6,806 bases of DNA, taken from the NCBI GenBank assembly GCA_947461155.1, contig CANHKE010000070.1, forward strand, positions 1 through 6,806. The letters run 5' to 3'. Under the pieces are notes generated by a model that had not been told where the DNA came from, ran no database searches, and worked only from the letters and a program-made list of their open reading frames with translations. The position numbers and the translations under genes are program-made. Below are positions 1 to 5,403 of this stretch, piece after piece. Positions within the stretch are counted from its first letter, which is position 1; every line of letters starts with the position of its first letter. The stretch comes from Cytophagaceae bacterium. GTDB taxonomy: Bacteria > Bacteroidota > Bacteroidia > Cytophagales > Spirosomataceae.

Positions 1-1
1 A

Positions 2-274
2 TCTCCCGAAGCAAAACTAGGTGACCATGTGATCATTGGTGCAGGATCCATCGTCGAGACAGGGGCAACAATAGAATCATTTGCGCAAATCGGCGCCGGT
101 TCTGTCATCGGTAAAGAAGCCCAAATCGAAAAGAATGCCTTTATCGGAATTCATTCAACGATTGTAGGGAGTGTCAAAATTGGCAAAGGAGCCACGGTGG
201 GCGCTGGTAGTGTTGTGATTGAAAATATCCCTGCAAGCAAGCGTGCTTTCGGAAATCCAGCTAAAATACTATAG
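2..274 (+). CDS. Hexapeptide-repeat acyltransferase, C-terminal part (5' end outside window)
   Basis: The frame is open from the left edge and gives the last 90 residues of a protein. It consists almost entirely of imperfect [LIV]-G-x-x-x-x turns (IGAGSIV, IGAGSVIG, IGKGATVGAGSVV), which build the left-handed parallel beta-helix of acyl/acetyltransferases. It ends with FGNPAKIL, the terminal signature of the NeuD/PglD-like sugar O- or N-acyltransferases, so the missing N-terminal part may be a small Rossmann-like domain; that is inference. Enzymes of this class use acetyl-CoA or acyl-CoA to modify sugars for surface polysaccharides, or serine and similar acceptors. The usual NeuD/PglD EHDC catalytic stretch is not obvious; the aligned position reads IEKN, while a histidine occurs slightly later in IGIHSTIVG. 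The substrate cannot be told. The GTG at 29 is an internal codon, not a start, because homologous sequence continues upstream. The stop is shared with the convergent exonuclease gene. Confidence 0.85.
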   Translation, partial: SPEAKLGDHVIIGAGSIVETGATIESFAQIGAGSVIGKEAQIEKNAFIGIHSTIVGSVKIGKGATVGAGSVVIENIPASKRAFGNPAKIL

Positions 275-982
275 TTTTTCGATGTGTTGTGGCTCAACTA
301 ACTCCATGAAATGAAAGCGGAGGTAGAGCTGAGCCACAACAATTACATCCTCCATACAGTACGCCGTAATCCGTGGCAAATCTTCATCCTGATAATAAAC
401 CGCATGCACGCGATCGCCGGATAAATCACTTTTGGCGCCAGGAATGCCTAACAAATCAGCCAATAATTCGAGCGAAGTAAACGACCTCCGGTCGCCAAAT
501 TTCCACATCTCCATCGTATCCTGATGAATGATTTCCCATGGTTTTTTACCCTGCAATTGCAACGCGCGCGGAATTTCCAATCCATTCACCATCATCCGGC
601 GGCATAAATAGGGAAAGTCAAACTCCTTTCCATTGTGCGCGACAAGAGTTAATTCCTTCGACTTATAAGTCTTGTCCACAAATGCGGCAAACTCAGCCAA
701 CAATACCTTTTCGTCCGTGTGCGCGATTGTCTTTACCTTCAAGGCCAATTGCTTGTCTTTATTGACATACAAAAAGCCCATCCCAATCACAATAATTTTC
801 CCGAACTCGGCAAATAACGCCGCCCGATCTACATACAATTCCTCTGCCGACAAATTGCCCGGATTCACCAAGTTCTTCGCTTTTTTTAGCCAAAATTCTT
901 TTCTGTTTTCCGAAAGACGGGAAAAATCCGCGGATTCAGATACGGTTTCAATATCCAGAAATAAGGTATTCTTAAAATTCAT
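269..982 (-). CDS. PolB-like DEDDy 3'-5' exonuclease
   Basis: This is a 237-residue stand-alone exonuclease of the RNase H-like DnaQ superfamily, resembling the predicted 3'-5' exonuclease family related to the proofreading domain of B-family polymerases. The catalytic acids are visible: motif I FLDIETV (D10, E12), motif II AHNGKEFDFPYL (N117, D122) and motif III YCMEDV (Y208, D212), a tyrosine-type ExoIII motif. It should hydrolyse single-stranded DNA or RNA ends with two metal ions; the physiological role is not known. It lies just downstream of lipB and is probably cotranscribed. Starts are ambiguous: ATG at 982 places FLDIETV where homologs usually have it and is preferred; ATG at 994 (241 aa) lies 4 bases after the lipB stop and is also possible; ATG at 1030 gives MFHVKHFHKPNT, which is translated parS sequence overlapping lipB and is unlikely. 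The last two codons (Leu, stop) overlap the last two codons of the convergent acyltransferase gene. Confidence 0.88.
   Translation of the reverse strand: MNFKNTLFLDIETVSESADFSRLSENRKEFWLKKAKNLVNPGNLSAEELYVDRAALFAEFGKIIVIGMGFLYVNKDKQLALKVKTIAHTDEKVLLAEFAAFVDKTYKSKELTLVAHNGKEFDFPYLCRRMMVNGLEIPRALQLQGKKPWEIIHQDTMEMWKFGDRRSFTSLELLADLLGIPGAKSDLSGDRVHAVYYQDEDLPRITAYCMEDVIVVAQLYLRFHFMELVEPQHIEKL
285..341. repeat. 12-bp inverted repeat in the 3' end of the exonuclease gene
   Basis: TGTTGTGGCTCA (285-296) is exactly complementary to TGAGCCACAACA (330-341), with 33 bases between. Both arms lie in coding sequence (VVAQ and VEPQH in the exonuclease). No T-tract follows on either strand, so a standard intrinsic terminator is not supported. 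It is, however, the only clear hairpin potential near the convergent gene junction, where there is no intergenic space for a terminator. Confidence 0.5.
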
Positions 983-998
983 GCGGGTATCCATCGTA

Positions 999-1733
999 TT
1001 AGGCTTGTGGAAGTGTTTCACGTGAAACATGTTGGGTATGAAACTGAAATAAGTCTTGCAGGTGTGCTAAGACTTTGGGTTTAACCTCGTCCAGGCTGAT
1101 TGCGCGGCCTACTTCTTGGCTTAAAGATGTGACGCCCTTCGTGGCAATTCCACATGGTACGATGTGGCCAAAATAGGAGAGGTCAGGCTGCACATTAAAG
1201 GCAAAACCATGCATGCTTATCCAGCGCGAGGCCTTTACGCCTAAGGCACAAATCTTACGCGGATCCTCAGATTCGGGATTAATCCAAACGCCTGTAAGTC
1301 CTTCAATGCGTCCAGCGTTCAAGCCGTAGTCTGCACACGTGCGGATGATAGACTCTTCCAACATACGCAAATACAAATGGATGTCGGTGAAGAAGTTTTC
1401 TAAATCAAAAATTGGATAACCCACTAGTTGGCCGGGGCCGTGATAGGTAATATCACCCCCGCGGTTGGTTTTATAAAACGTCGCGCCGATCGTGTGAAGA
1501 AACGATTCTTGCATCAATAAATGCGAGGCGTCTCCGCTTTTTCCAAGCGTATATACATGGGGATGTTCACAAAACAACAGGTAATTGGGCGTCAGCTCGA
1601 GCTTTTGTTCCGGCCGATTTCGGTTACCCAATTTAACCGAGGCAGTATGTGCCATCAAATGCTCTTGCAGATCCCAAGCCTCCTGATAGGGGGTCAATTG
1701 TAAATCAACAAAGTGAACATTTTTATTCTGCAT
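999..1733 (-). CDS. lipB: Octanoyl-ACP:protein N-octanoyltransferase (lipoate biosynthesis)
   Basis: LipB moves the octanoyl group from octanoyl-ACP onto the lipoyl domains of pyruvate and 2-oxoglutarate dehydrogenases and of glycine cleavage H protein; LipA then inserts sulfur. It is a cytoplasmic enzyme of the biotin/lipoate ligase fold. The family signature RGGDITYHGPGQLVGYP is present at residues 91-107, followed by the catalytic lysine in LGVKASRWISMHG (K167) and the acyl-accepting cysteine in HIVPCGIATKGVTSL (C194). The length of 244 residues fits the family. The ATG at 1733 is preferred; ATG at 1739 adds only two residues, and the longer frame up to 1880 has a hydrophobic, atypical extension running into yraN and is rejected. 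The last residues HVSRETLPQA are encoded by the parS palindrome at 1014-1029, so the C-terminal tail is shaped by a DNA site rather than by the enzyme. The gene is divergent from yraN, with the exonuclease gene directly downstream. Confidence 0.96.
   Translation of the reverse strand: MQNKNVHFVDLQLTPYQEAWDLQEHLMAHTASVKLGNRNRPEQKLELTPNYLLFCEHPHVYTLGKSGDASHLLMQESFLHTIGATFYKTNRGGDITYHGPGQLVGYPIFDLENFFTDIHLYLRMLEESIIRTCADYGLNAGRIEGLTGVWINPESEDPRKICALGVKASRWISMHGFAFNVQPDLSYFGHIVPCGIATKGVTSLSQEVGRAISLDEVKPKVLAHLQDLFQFHTQHVSRETLPQA
1014..1029. promoter_or_regulatory. parS: parS site 1 (ParB-binding centromere element), inside the lipB 3' end
   Basis: The 16 bases TGTTTCACGTGAAACA form a perfect palindrome and match the parS consensus conserved across most bacterial phyla that carry chromosomal ParABS. 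ParB dimers bind it through a helix-turn-helix, load as a CTP-dependent clamp and recruit SMC near the origin. The site sits in the last codons of lipB (read as VSRET) and 32 bases before the preferred exonuclease start. Two more copies lie about 1.58 kb to the right. Identification rests on sequence identity; parB itself is not in the window. Confidence 0.88.
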
Positions 1734-1790
1734 GTACATTATCAGTTTTAGCCTTTGCCATTTATTTAAATGTGCCAAACTTAGGGTCAG

Positions 1791-1798
1791 CAAATATA
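1791..1798 (-). promoter_or_regulatory. Possible Bacteroidota-type -7 box for lipB
   Basis: On the minus strand TATATTTG matches the Bacteroidota primary-sigma -7 consensus TAnnTTTG. It lies about 58 bases upstream of the lipB ATG, in the divergent lipB/yraN region. The -33 element is weak: the nearest candidate, CTTG, lies 23 bases upstream inside the start of yraN. No comparably good box is seen for yraN on the + strand. The call is tentative. Confidence 0.35.
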
Positions 1799-1803
1799 CA
1801 AGA

Positions 1804-2157
1804 ATGGCGAAACATTTAAAGCAAGGAAAAAAAGCAGAAATGGCCGCGGCGACATTTCTCCAGAAAAGTGGATATGGCATCCGGGAAAGAAATTACCGAA
1901 ACGGAAAAGCAGAAGTAGACCTGATTGTTCAGCGCGGAATTTTTCTCGTATTTGTGGAAATCAAATCCCTGCGTAGCGGCACACACGGCTACCCCGAAGA
2001 ACGCATCGGCGGGTCCAAAATCAAGTTGTTTCATCAAGCCGCCAGCAGCTACCAAGAAGAAGAAAAATGGCATAAAGAAATTCGCTTTGATAGTATTGCC
2101 GTTACTTTTTTTCCACAAGCCATTAAAATCGAGCATTTCGAGGATGCTTTTTCGTAA
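1804..2157 (+). CDS. yraN: YraN family protein (UPF0102), endonuclease-like fold
   Basis: The product is 117 residues, the usual length of the UPF0102/YraN family, whose members have a restriction-endonuclease-like (PD-(D/E)XK) core related to Holliday-junction resolvases; the cellular role is not established. Hallmarks are GKKAEMAAATFLQKSGY at residues 8-24, ERNYR at 28-32, then the putative active-site acids in KAEVDLI (E37, D39) and VFVEIKSL (E52, K54). The motif following it, R near position 57 and GYPEERIGGSKIK, is also typical. The start at 1804 (MAKHLKQGKKAE) places the first conserved helix correctly; a longer frame from 1732 would cover the divergent promoter region and the lipB start and is rejected. 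ybeY follows 16 bases downstream. Confidence 0.92.
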   Translation: MAKHLKQGKKAEMAAATFLQKSGYGIRERNYRNGKAEVDLIVQRGIFLVFVEIKSLRSGTHGYPEERIGGSKIKLFHQAASSYQEEEKWHKEIRFDSIAVTFFPQAIKIEHFEDAFS

Positions 2158-2173
2158 ATTCGCGGTTTAATAC

Positions 2174-2593
2174 ATGACAATGATTAGCTTCCACACCGAA
2201 GAATTGACATTCCAGCTACCCGATAAGCTTAAGCACAAGCAGTGGCTTAAGGCAACTGCGGCAGAAGAAGGCAAAAAAATAGGCGAACTGAACTACGTGT
2301 TTTGCACCGACGAATACCTGCTAAAAATTAATCAGGAATATTTACAGCACGACACGTTAACAGACATCGTGACGTTTGACAATTCAGAAAACCCGAAATT
2401 AATCGAAGGCGATATCTTTATTTCCTACGAACGGGTAGTGGAAAACGGCAAGAATCTAAACACCTCCGAAAGCGAATTGCAACGTGTCATGGTGCACGGT
2501 CTGCTTCATTTATGTGGATATAAAGACAAGGCGAAGGCCGACAAATCCTTAATGACCGAGAAGGAAGATTATTATTTAGCGAAACGAAATTAA
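2174..2593 (+). CDS. ybeY: rRNA maturation endoribonuclease YbeY, Bacteroidota-type variant
   Basis: YbeY is a small zinc-dependent endoribonuclease-like protein involved in 16S rRNA 3'-end processing and ribosome quality control. The 139-residue product has the family core: INQEYLQHDTLTDIVTFD (about 52-69), then GDIFIS (79-84), and the metal motif HGLLHLCGYKD (108-118). Two histidines of the zinc site, H108 and H112, are present, but the third position is D118 where E. coli and most bacteria have His. The conserved Arg of the NxxYR motif is also replaced (EYLQHD). To my knowledge both changes are common in Bacteroidota YbeY, so this is a lineage variant and not a damaged gene. ATG at 2174 is taken as start; ATG at 2180 is equally possible and removes two residues. 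The C terminus is short and the stop is followed at once by two parS sites. Confidence 0.95.
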   Translation: MTMISFHTEELTFQLPDKLKHKQWLKATAAEEGKKIGELNYVFCTDEYLLKINQEYLQHDTLTDIVTFDNSENPKLIEGDIFISYERVVENGKNLNTSESELQRVMVHGLLHLCGYKDKAKADKSLMTEKEDYYLAKRN

Positions 2594-2595
2594 TT

Positions 2596-2611
2596 CGTTT
2601 CACGTGAAACA
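2596..2611. promoter_or_regulatory. parS: parS site 2, between ybeY and mnmG
   Basis: CGTTTCACGTGAAACA contains the full 14-base palindrome GTTTCACGTGAAAC (2597-2610) and differs from the ideal 16-mer only at the first base (C for T). It starts 2 bases after the ybeY stop and is separated from the next copy by 37 bp centre to centre. It also supplies the GTG at 2604 that opens a spurious longer mnmG frame. Confidence 0.85.
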
Positions 2612-2632
2612 CGTCGCGCCAAAAAGCAAATG

Positions 2633-2648
2633 CGTTTCACGTGAAACA
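2633..2648. promoter_or_regulatory. parS: parS site 3, just upstream of mnmG
   Basis: This is a second copy of CGTTTCACGTGAAACA (palindromic core 2634-2647) in the same intergenic gap, ending 9 bases before the mnmG ATG. The 21 bases between sites 2 and 3 show no other recognisable motif. ParB bound here would cover the mnmG ribosome-entry region of the DNA, so an effect on transcription of mnmG is possible but not shown. Confidence 0.85.
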
Positions 2649-2657
2649 AAAAAAGAT

Positions 2658-4517
2658 ATGCAAAATTCATACGATGTAATCGTGGTAGGTGCTGGACATG
2701 CGGGCTGTGAGGCGGCGCATGCGGCGGCGCAAATGGGGTCGAAAGTGTTGCTCATCACCATGAACATGCAGACCATTGCTCAGATGTCTTGCAACCCAGC
2801 GATGGGGGGTGTAGCGAAGGGTCAAATTGTGCGCGAGATTGATGCGCTCGGAGGGATGTCAGGAATTATCTCGGATAAGACGATGATCCAATTCCGGATG
2901 TTAAACCGTTCAAAGGGTCCGGCCATGTGGTCACCCAGATGTCAATCGGACCGCGCAAAGTTTGCGGAAGAGTGGCGCTGGGCGTTAGAACGAAATTTGA
3001 ATGTGGATTTTTGGCAGGATTCGGTTCAACAATTGATTGTTGAAAACGATGTAGTCCGCGGGGTAGAAACCCGTATGGGTATGCAGTATTTTGCTCCTAC
3101 GGTGGTGCTAACAAATGGTACCTTTTTGAATGGCTTGATTCACATTGGCGAGAAAAATTTTGGTGGCGGTCGTATGGCGGAGCCAATGGCGATGGGGATT
3201 ACCGAACAGCTTGTGGCGCTTGGGTTTGAGTCGGGCCGGATGAAGACCGGAACGCCGCCACGTGTGGATGGTCGGAGTTTAGATTACAGTAAAATGGAGG
3301 AGCAAAAGGGGGATGAAATCCCAACGAGCTTTTCGTATATGACGAAGGATCCGATTCAAGAACAACGGTCTTGTTGGATTACGCACACAAACGAAAAAGT
3401 GCATGAAGTATTGCGCAAAGGTTTTGATCGCTCGCCGATGTTTGCGGGAAGAATCAAAGGCTTAGGGCCAAGATATTGCCCATCGGTGGAAGATAAAATC
3501 AATCGCTTTGCAGATAAAGATTCGCATCAAATTTTCGTAGAGCCAGAAGGGTGGAACACGGTGGAAATTTATGTCAATGGATTTTCAACTTCACTGCCGG
3601 AGGATATCCAGTTTGAGGCGATCCGGCTAATCCCGGGTTTCGAAAATGCGAAAATGTTCCGTCCGGGTTATGCCATTGAATACGATTATTTCCCGCCAAC
3701 GCAGCTAGGCGCAACGTTAGAAACCAAACGTGTCAAAGGCCTGTATTTTGCCGGTCAAATTAACGGGACCACAGGATATGAAGAGGCGGCTTGTCAGGGA
3801 TTGATGGCGGGGATTAATGCACACCAACAAGCCCATGGGTTGGCTCCGTTTACCTTGAGTAGATCCGAGGCGTACATCGGCGTGTTGATCGATGACTTAA
3901 TTAACAAAGGTACGGATGAGCCGTACCGGATGTTTACGTCCCGTGCCGAATTTAGAACGCTCTTGCGCCAAGATAATGCGGATGAACGCTTAACTGAAAA
4001 AGGGTTTGGGTTGGGGCTTGCGACGCAAGAACTACTTGATACCTTCTTGACAAAAAGACAACAAGTAGCCGAGTTGACACAGTACATCGCACAAACCAAA
4101 GTGAAGCCTGCCGAGATCAATGATTGGTTGGTGGAACAAGGAACAGCCGCACTAAAAGAGGGCGCCCCGATTGTAAATTTATTGAAGCGTTCAGACTTAA
4201 GTTTTGAGCAGATTTTGACACATGCGATCGGCCAAGAGATTAAGGCCACGTATTCGCAAGAGGTGATTGAGCAAGTTGAAATCGTAGTAAAATACGAAAG
4301 CTATATTGAAAAGGAGCGCCTGATGGTGGGGAAGATGAAGAGCATGGAGGACCTGGCGATTCCGTCGCAATTCGACTACGATAAAATTAAAACCTTGTCG
4401 ACCGAATCGCGGATTAAACTAAAGTCCATTCGTCCACAAACGATTGGTCAGGCGAGTCGGATCTCGGGGGTGTCGGCTGCCGACGTATCCATTTTGTTAT
4501 TATTTATGGGCCGCTAA
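2658..4517 (+). CDS. mnmG: tRNA uridine-5-carboxymethylaminomethyl modification enzyme MnmG
   Basis: MnmG (formerly GidA) is an FAD-binding protein that, with the GTPase MnmE, uses methylenetetrahydrofolate and glycine or ammonium to modify U34 of several tRNAs. The 619-residue product is full length for the family. The FAD motif VVGAGHAGCEAA (GxGxxG at 11-16) is followed by MSCNPAMGGVAKGQ with catalytic C45, LNRSKGPAMWSPR, FGGGRMAEP, GRMKTGTPPR, RYCPSVEDKI with the second catalytic cysteine C274, and FAGQINGTTGYEEAACQG (364-381). The helical C-terminal region that contacts MnmE and tRNA ends in ISGVSAADVSILLLFMGR. The start at 2658 (MQNSYDVIVVG) is preferred, preceded by an A-rich leader typical of Bacteroidota; the GTG at 2604 would add 18 residues made mostly of translated parS. 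Only one base separates the stop from the next gene, implying cotranscription. Confidence 0.97.
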   Translation: MQNSYDVIVVGAGHAGCEAAHAAAQMGSKVLLITMNMQTIAQMSCNPAMGGVAKGQIVREIDALGGMSGIISDKTMIQFRMLNRSKGPAMWSPRCQSDRAKFAEEWRWALERNLNVDFWQDSVQQLIVENDVVRGVETRMGMQYFAPTVVLTNGTFLNGLIHIGEKNFGGGRMAEPMAMGITEQLVALGFESGRMKTGTPPRVDGRSLDYSKMEEQKGDEIPTSFSYMTKDPIQEQRSCWITHTNEKVHEVLRKGFDRSPMFAGRIKGLGPRYCPSVEDKINRFADKDSHQIFVEPEGWNTVEIYVNGFSTSLPEDIQFEAIRLIPGFENAKMFRPGYAIEYDYFPPTQLGATLETKRVKGLYFAGQINGTTGYEEAACQGLMAGINAHQQAHGLAPFTLSRSEAYIGVLIDDLINKGTDEPYRMFTSRAEFRTLLRQDNADERLTEKGFGLGLATQELLDTFLTKRQQVAELTQYIAQTKVKPAEINDWLVEQGTAALKEGAPIVNLLKRSDLSFEQILTHAIGQEIKATYSQEVIEQVEIVVKYESYIEKERLMVGKMKSMEDLAIPSQFDYDKIKTLSTESRIKLKSIRPQTIGQASRISGVSAADVSILLLFMGR

Positions 4518-4518
4518 T

Positions 4519-5403
4519 ATGGAAACATTATTGAATTGCCCAGGATGTGGGTCTGCAAAAATAGTCAAGCAATTTGAAGCCAAAGATTATACGGTTTCGC
4601 AAAATAGTTTTGGCATCGTTGCCTGTTCGGCTTGTGGATTAAATTTCACGAACCCACGACCTAAGGCAGATGAAGCTGGCTATTTTTACAAGTCAGACAC
4701 CTACATTTCACATAGTGATACGCAGCAAGGTTTGGTGAATAAACTTTACCATGCTGTTCGGAATATTACGTTGAAACAAAAGGCCTGGTGGATTCAAGCG
4801 GACCAAAAGGGTAGCAAAAATCTATTGGACATTGGCTGTGGAAATGGCCACTTTTTAAAAACCTGTCAAGAAGCTGGCTGGAACATTACAGGCATGGAGC
4901 TCGATCCGGAAACGGCGGCACGTGCGGCGGCACTAGTTCAAGATAAAATCTATCCGAATTTAACAGCCATTCCGGAAGACAAACAATTTGAGTTGATTAC
5001 TTTGTGGCATGTGCTGGAACATGTGTATGAATTAGATGCCTATTTTGAATTTTTCAAAAAGCGCATAACAGCAGAAGGAAAATTACTTTTGGCGTTGCCT
5101 AATTCGAAAAGTTTTGATGCGGGATATTTCAAGGAGTTTTGGGCGGCGTATGATGTTCCGCGCCATATCTATCATTTTAATCCGGAAACAATTCAGTTCG
5201 TGGCACGCAAGCATGGCTTTAAACTCGTGAAACAGCGTGGTCAAATCTTCGATAGTTTTTATATTGCTTTGTTGAGCAACCAATACCGGTCGGGAAGCAA
5301 GCGCTTAATTCATTCGTTCCTGTTGGGAATGTGGTCCAATGCGCTGGCCTGGGCAAAAACCGGAAACTATTCCAGCAATGTTTATATCTTCAAACATGTT
5401 TAA
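4519..5403 (+). CDS. Class I SAM-dependent methyltransferase with N-terminal zinc ribbon
   Basis: The 294-residue product starts with a probable four-cysteine zinc ribbon, CPGCGS (C7, C10) and CSACGL (C36, C39), followed by NFTNPRP. A class I Rossmann methyltransferase domain follows: motif I LLDIGCGNGHFL (102-113), the acidic ribose-binding end of strand 2 in GMELDPETAARA, and LWHVLEHVYELD (from residue 162), the motif IV region. A DVPRHIYHFNPETIQFV stretch is typical of this methyltransferase group. The substrate cannot be deduced; relatives act on small molecules, sugars or lipids. No signal peptide or membrane segment is seen. The ATG at 4519, one base after the mnmG stop, is chosen because it places CPGC near the N terminus; upstream starts lie inside mnmG. 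The 3' end overlaps the lipoprotein gene by 8 bases, so translation of the two is probably coupled. In my recollection a methyltransferase after mnmG is a recurring arrangement in Bacteroidota. Confidence 0.9.
   Translation: METLLNCPGCGSAKIVKQFEAKDYTVSQNSFGIVACSACGLNFTNPRPKADEAGYFYKSDTYISHSDTQQGLVNKLYHAVRNITLKQKAWWIQADQKGSKNLLDIGCGNGHFLKTCQEAGWNITGMELDPETAARAAALVQDKIYPNLTAIPEDKQFELITLWHVLEHVYELDAYFEFFKKRITAEGKLLLALPNSKSFDAGYFKEFWAAYDVPRHIYHFNPETIQFVARKHGFKLVKQRGQIFDSFYIALLSNQYRSGSKRLIHSFLLGMWSNALAWAKTGNYSSNVYIFKHV

Noticed and set aside
538..1025. Two plus-strand open frames (538-765 and 672-1025)
   Set aside because: They lie antisense to the exonuclease, whose catalytic motifs are intact, and their translations are low-complexity with no recognisable family.
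1521..1703. Plus-strand open frame of 60 codons
   Set aside because: Antisense shadow of lipB; composition is not protein-like.
1816..2170. Minus-strand 1816-2136 and plus-strand 1925-2170 open frames
   Set aside because: Both overlap yraN, which has the full family motifs; they are frame shadows.
2109..2521. DnaA-box-like sequences (TTTTCCACA at 2109; complement of ATATCCACA at 2513) as sign of oriC in the window
   Set aside because: They are isolated, inside yraN and ybeY, not clustered, with no AT-rich unwinding region; the origin itself is not seen here.
3794..4249. Minus-strand open frame of 151 codons
   Set aside because: Fully antisense to mnmG, rich in Ser/Cys/Asn as expected from the complement of a conserved coding region.
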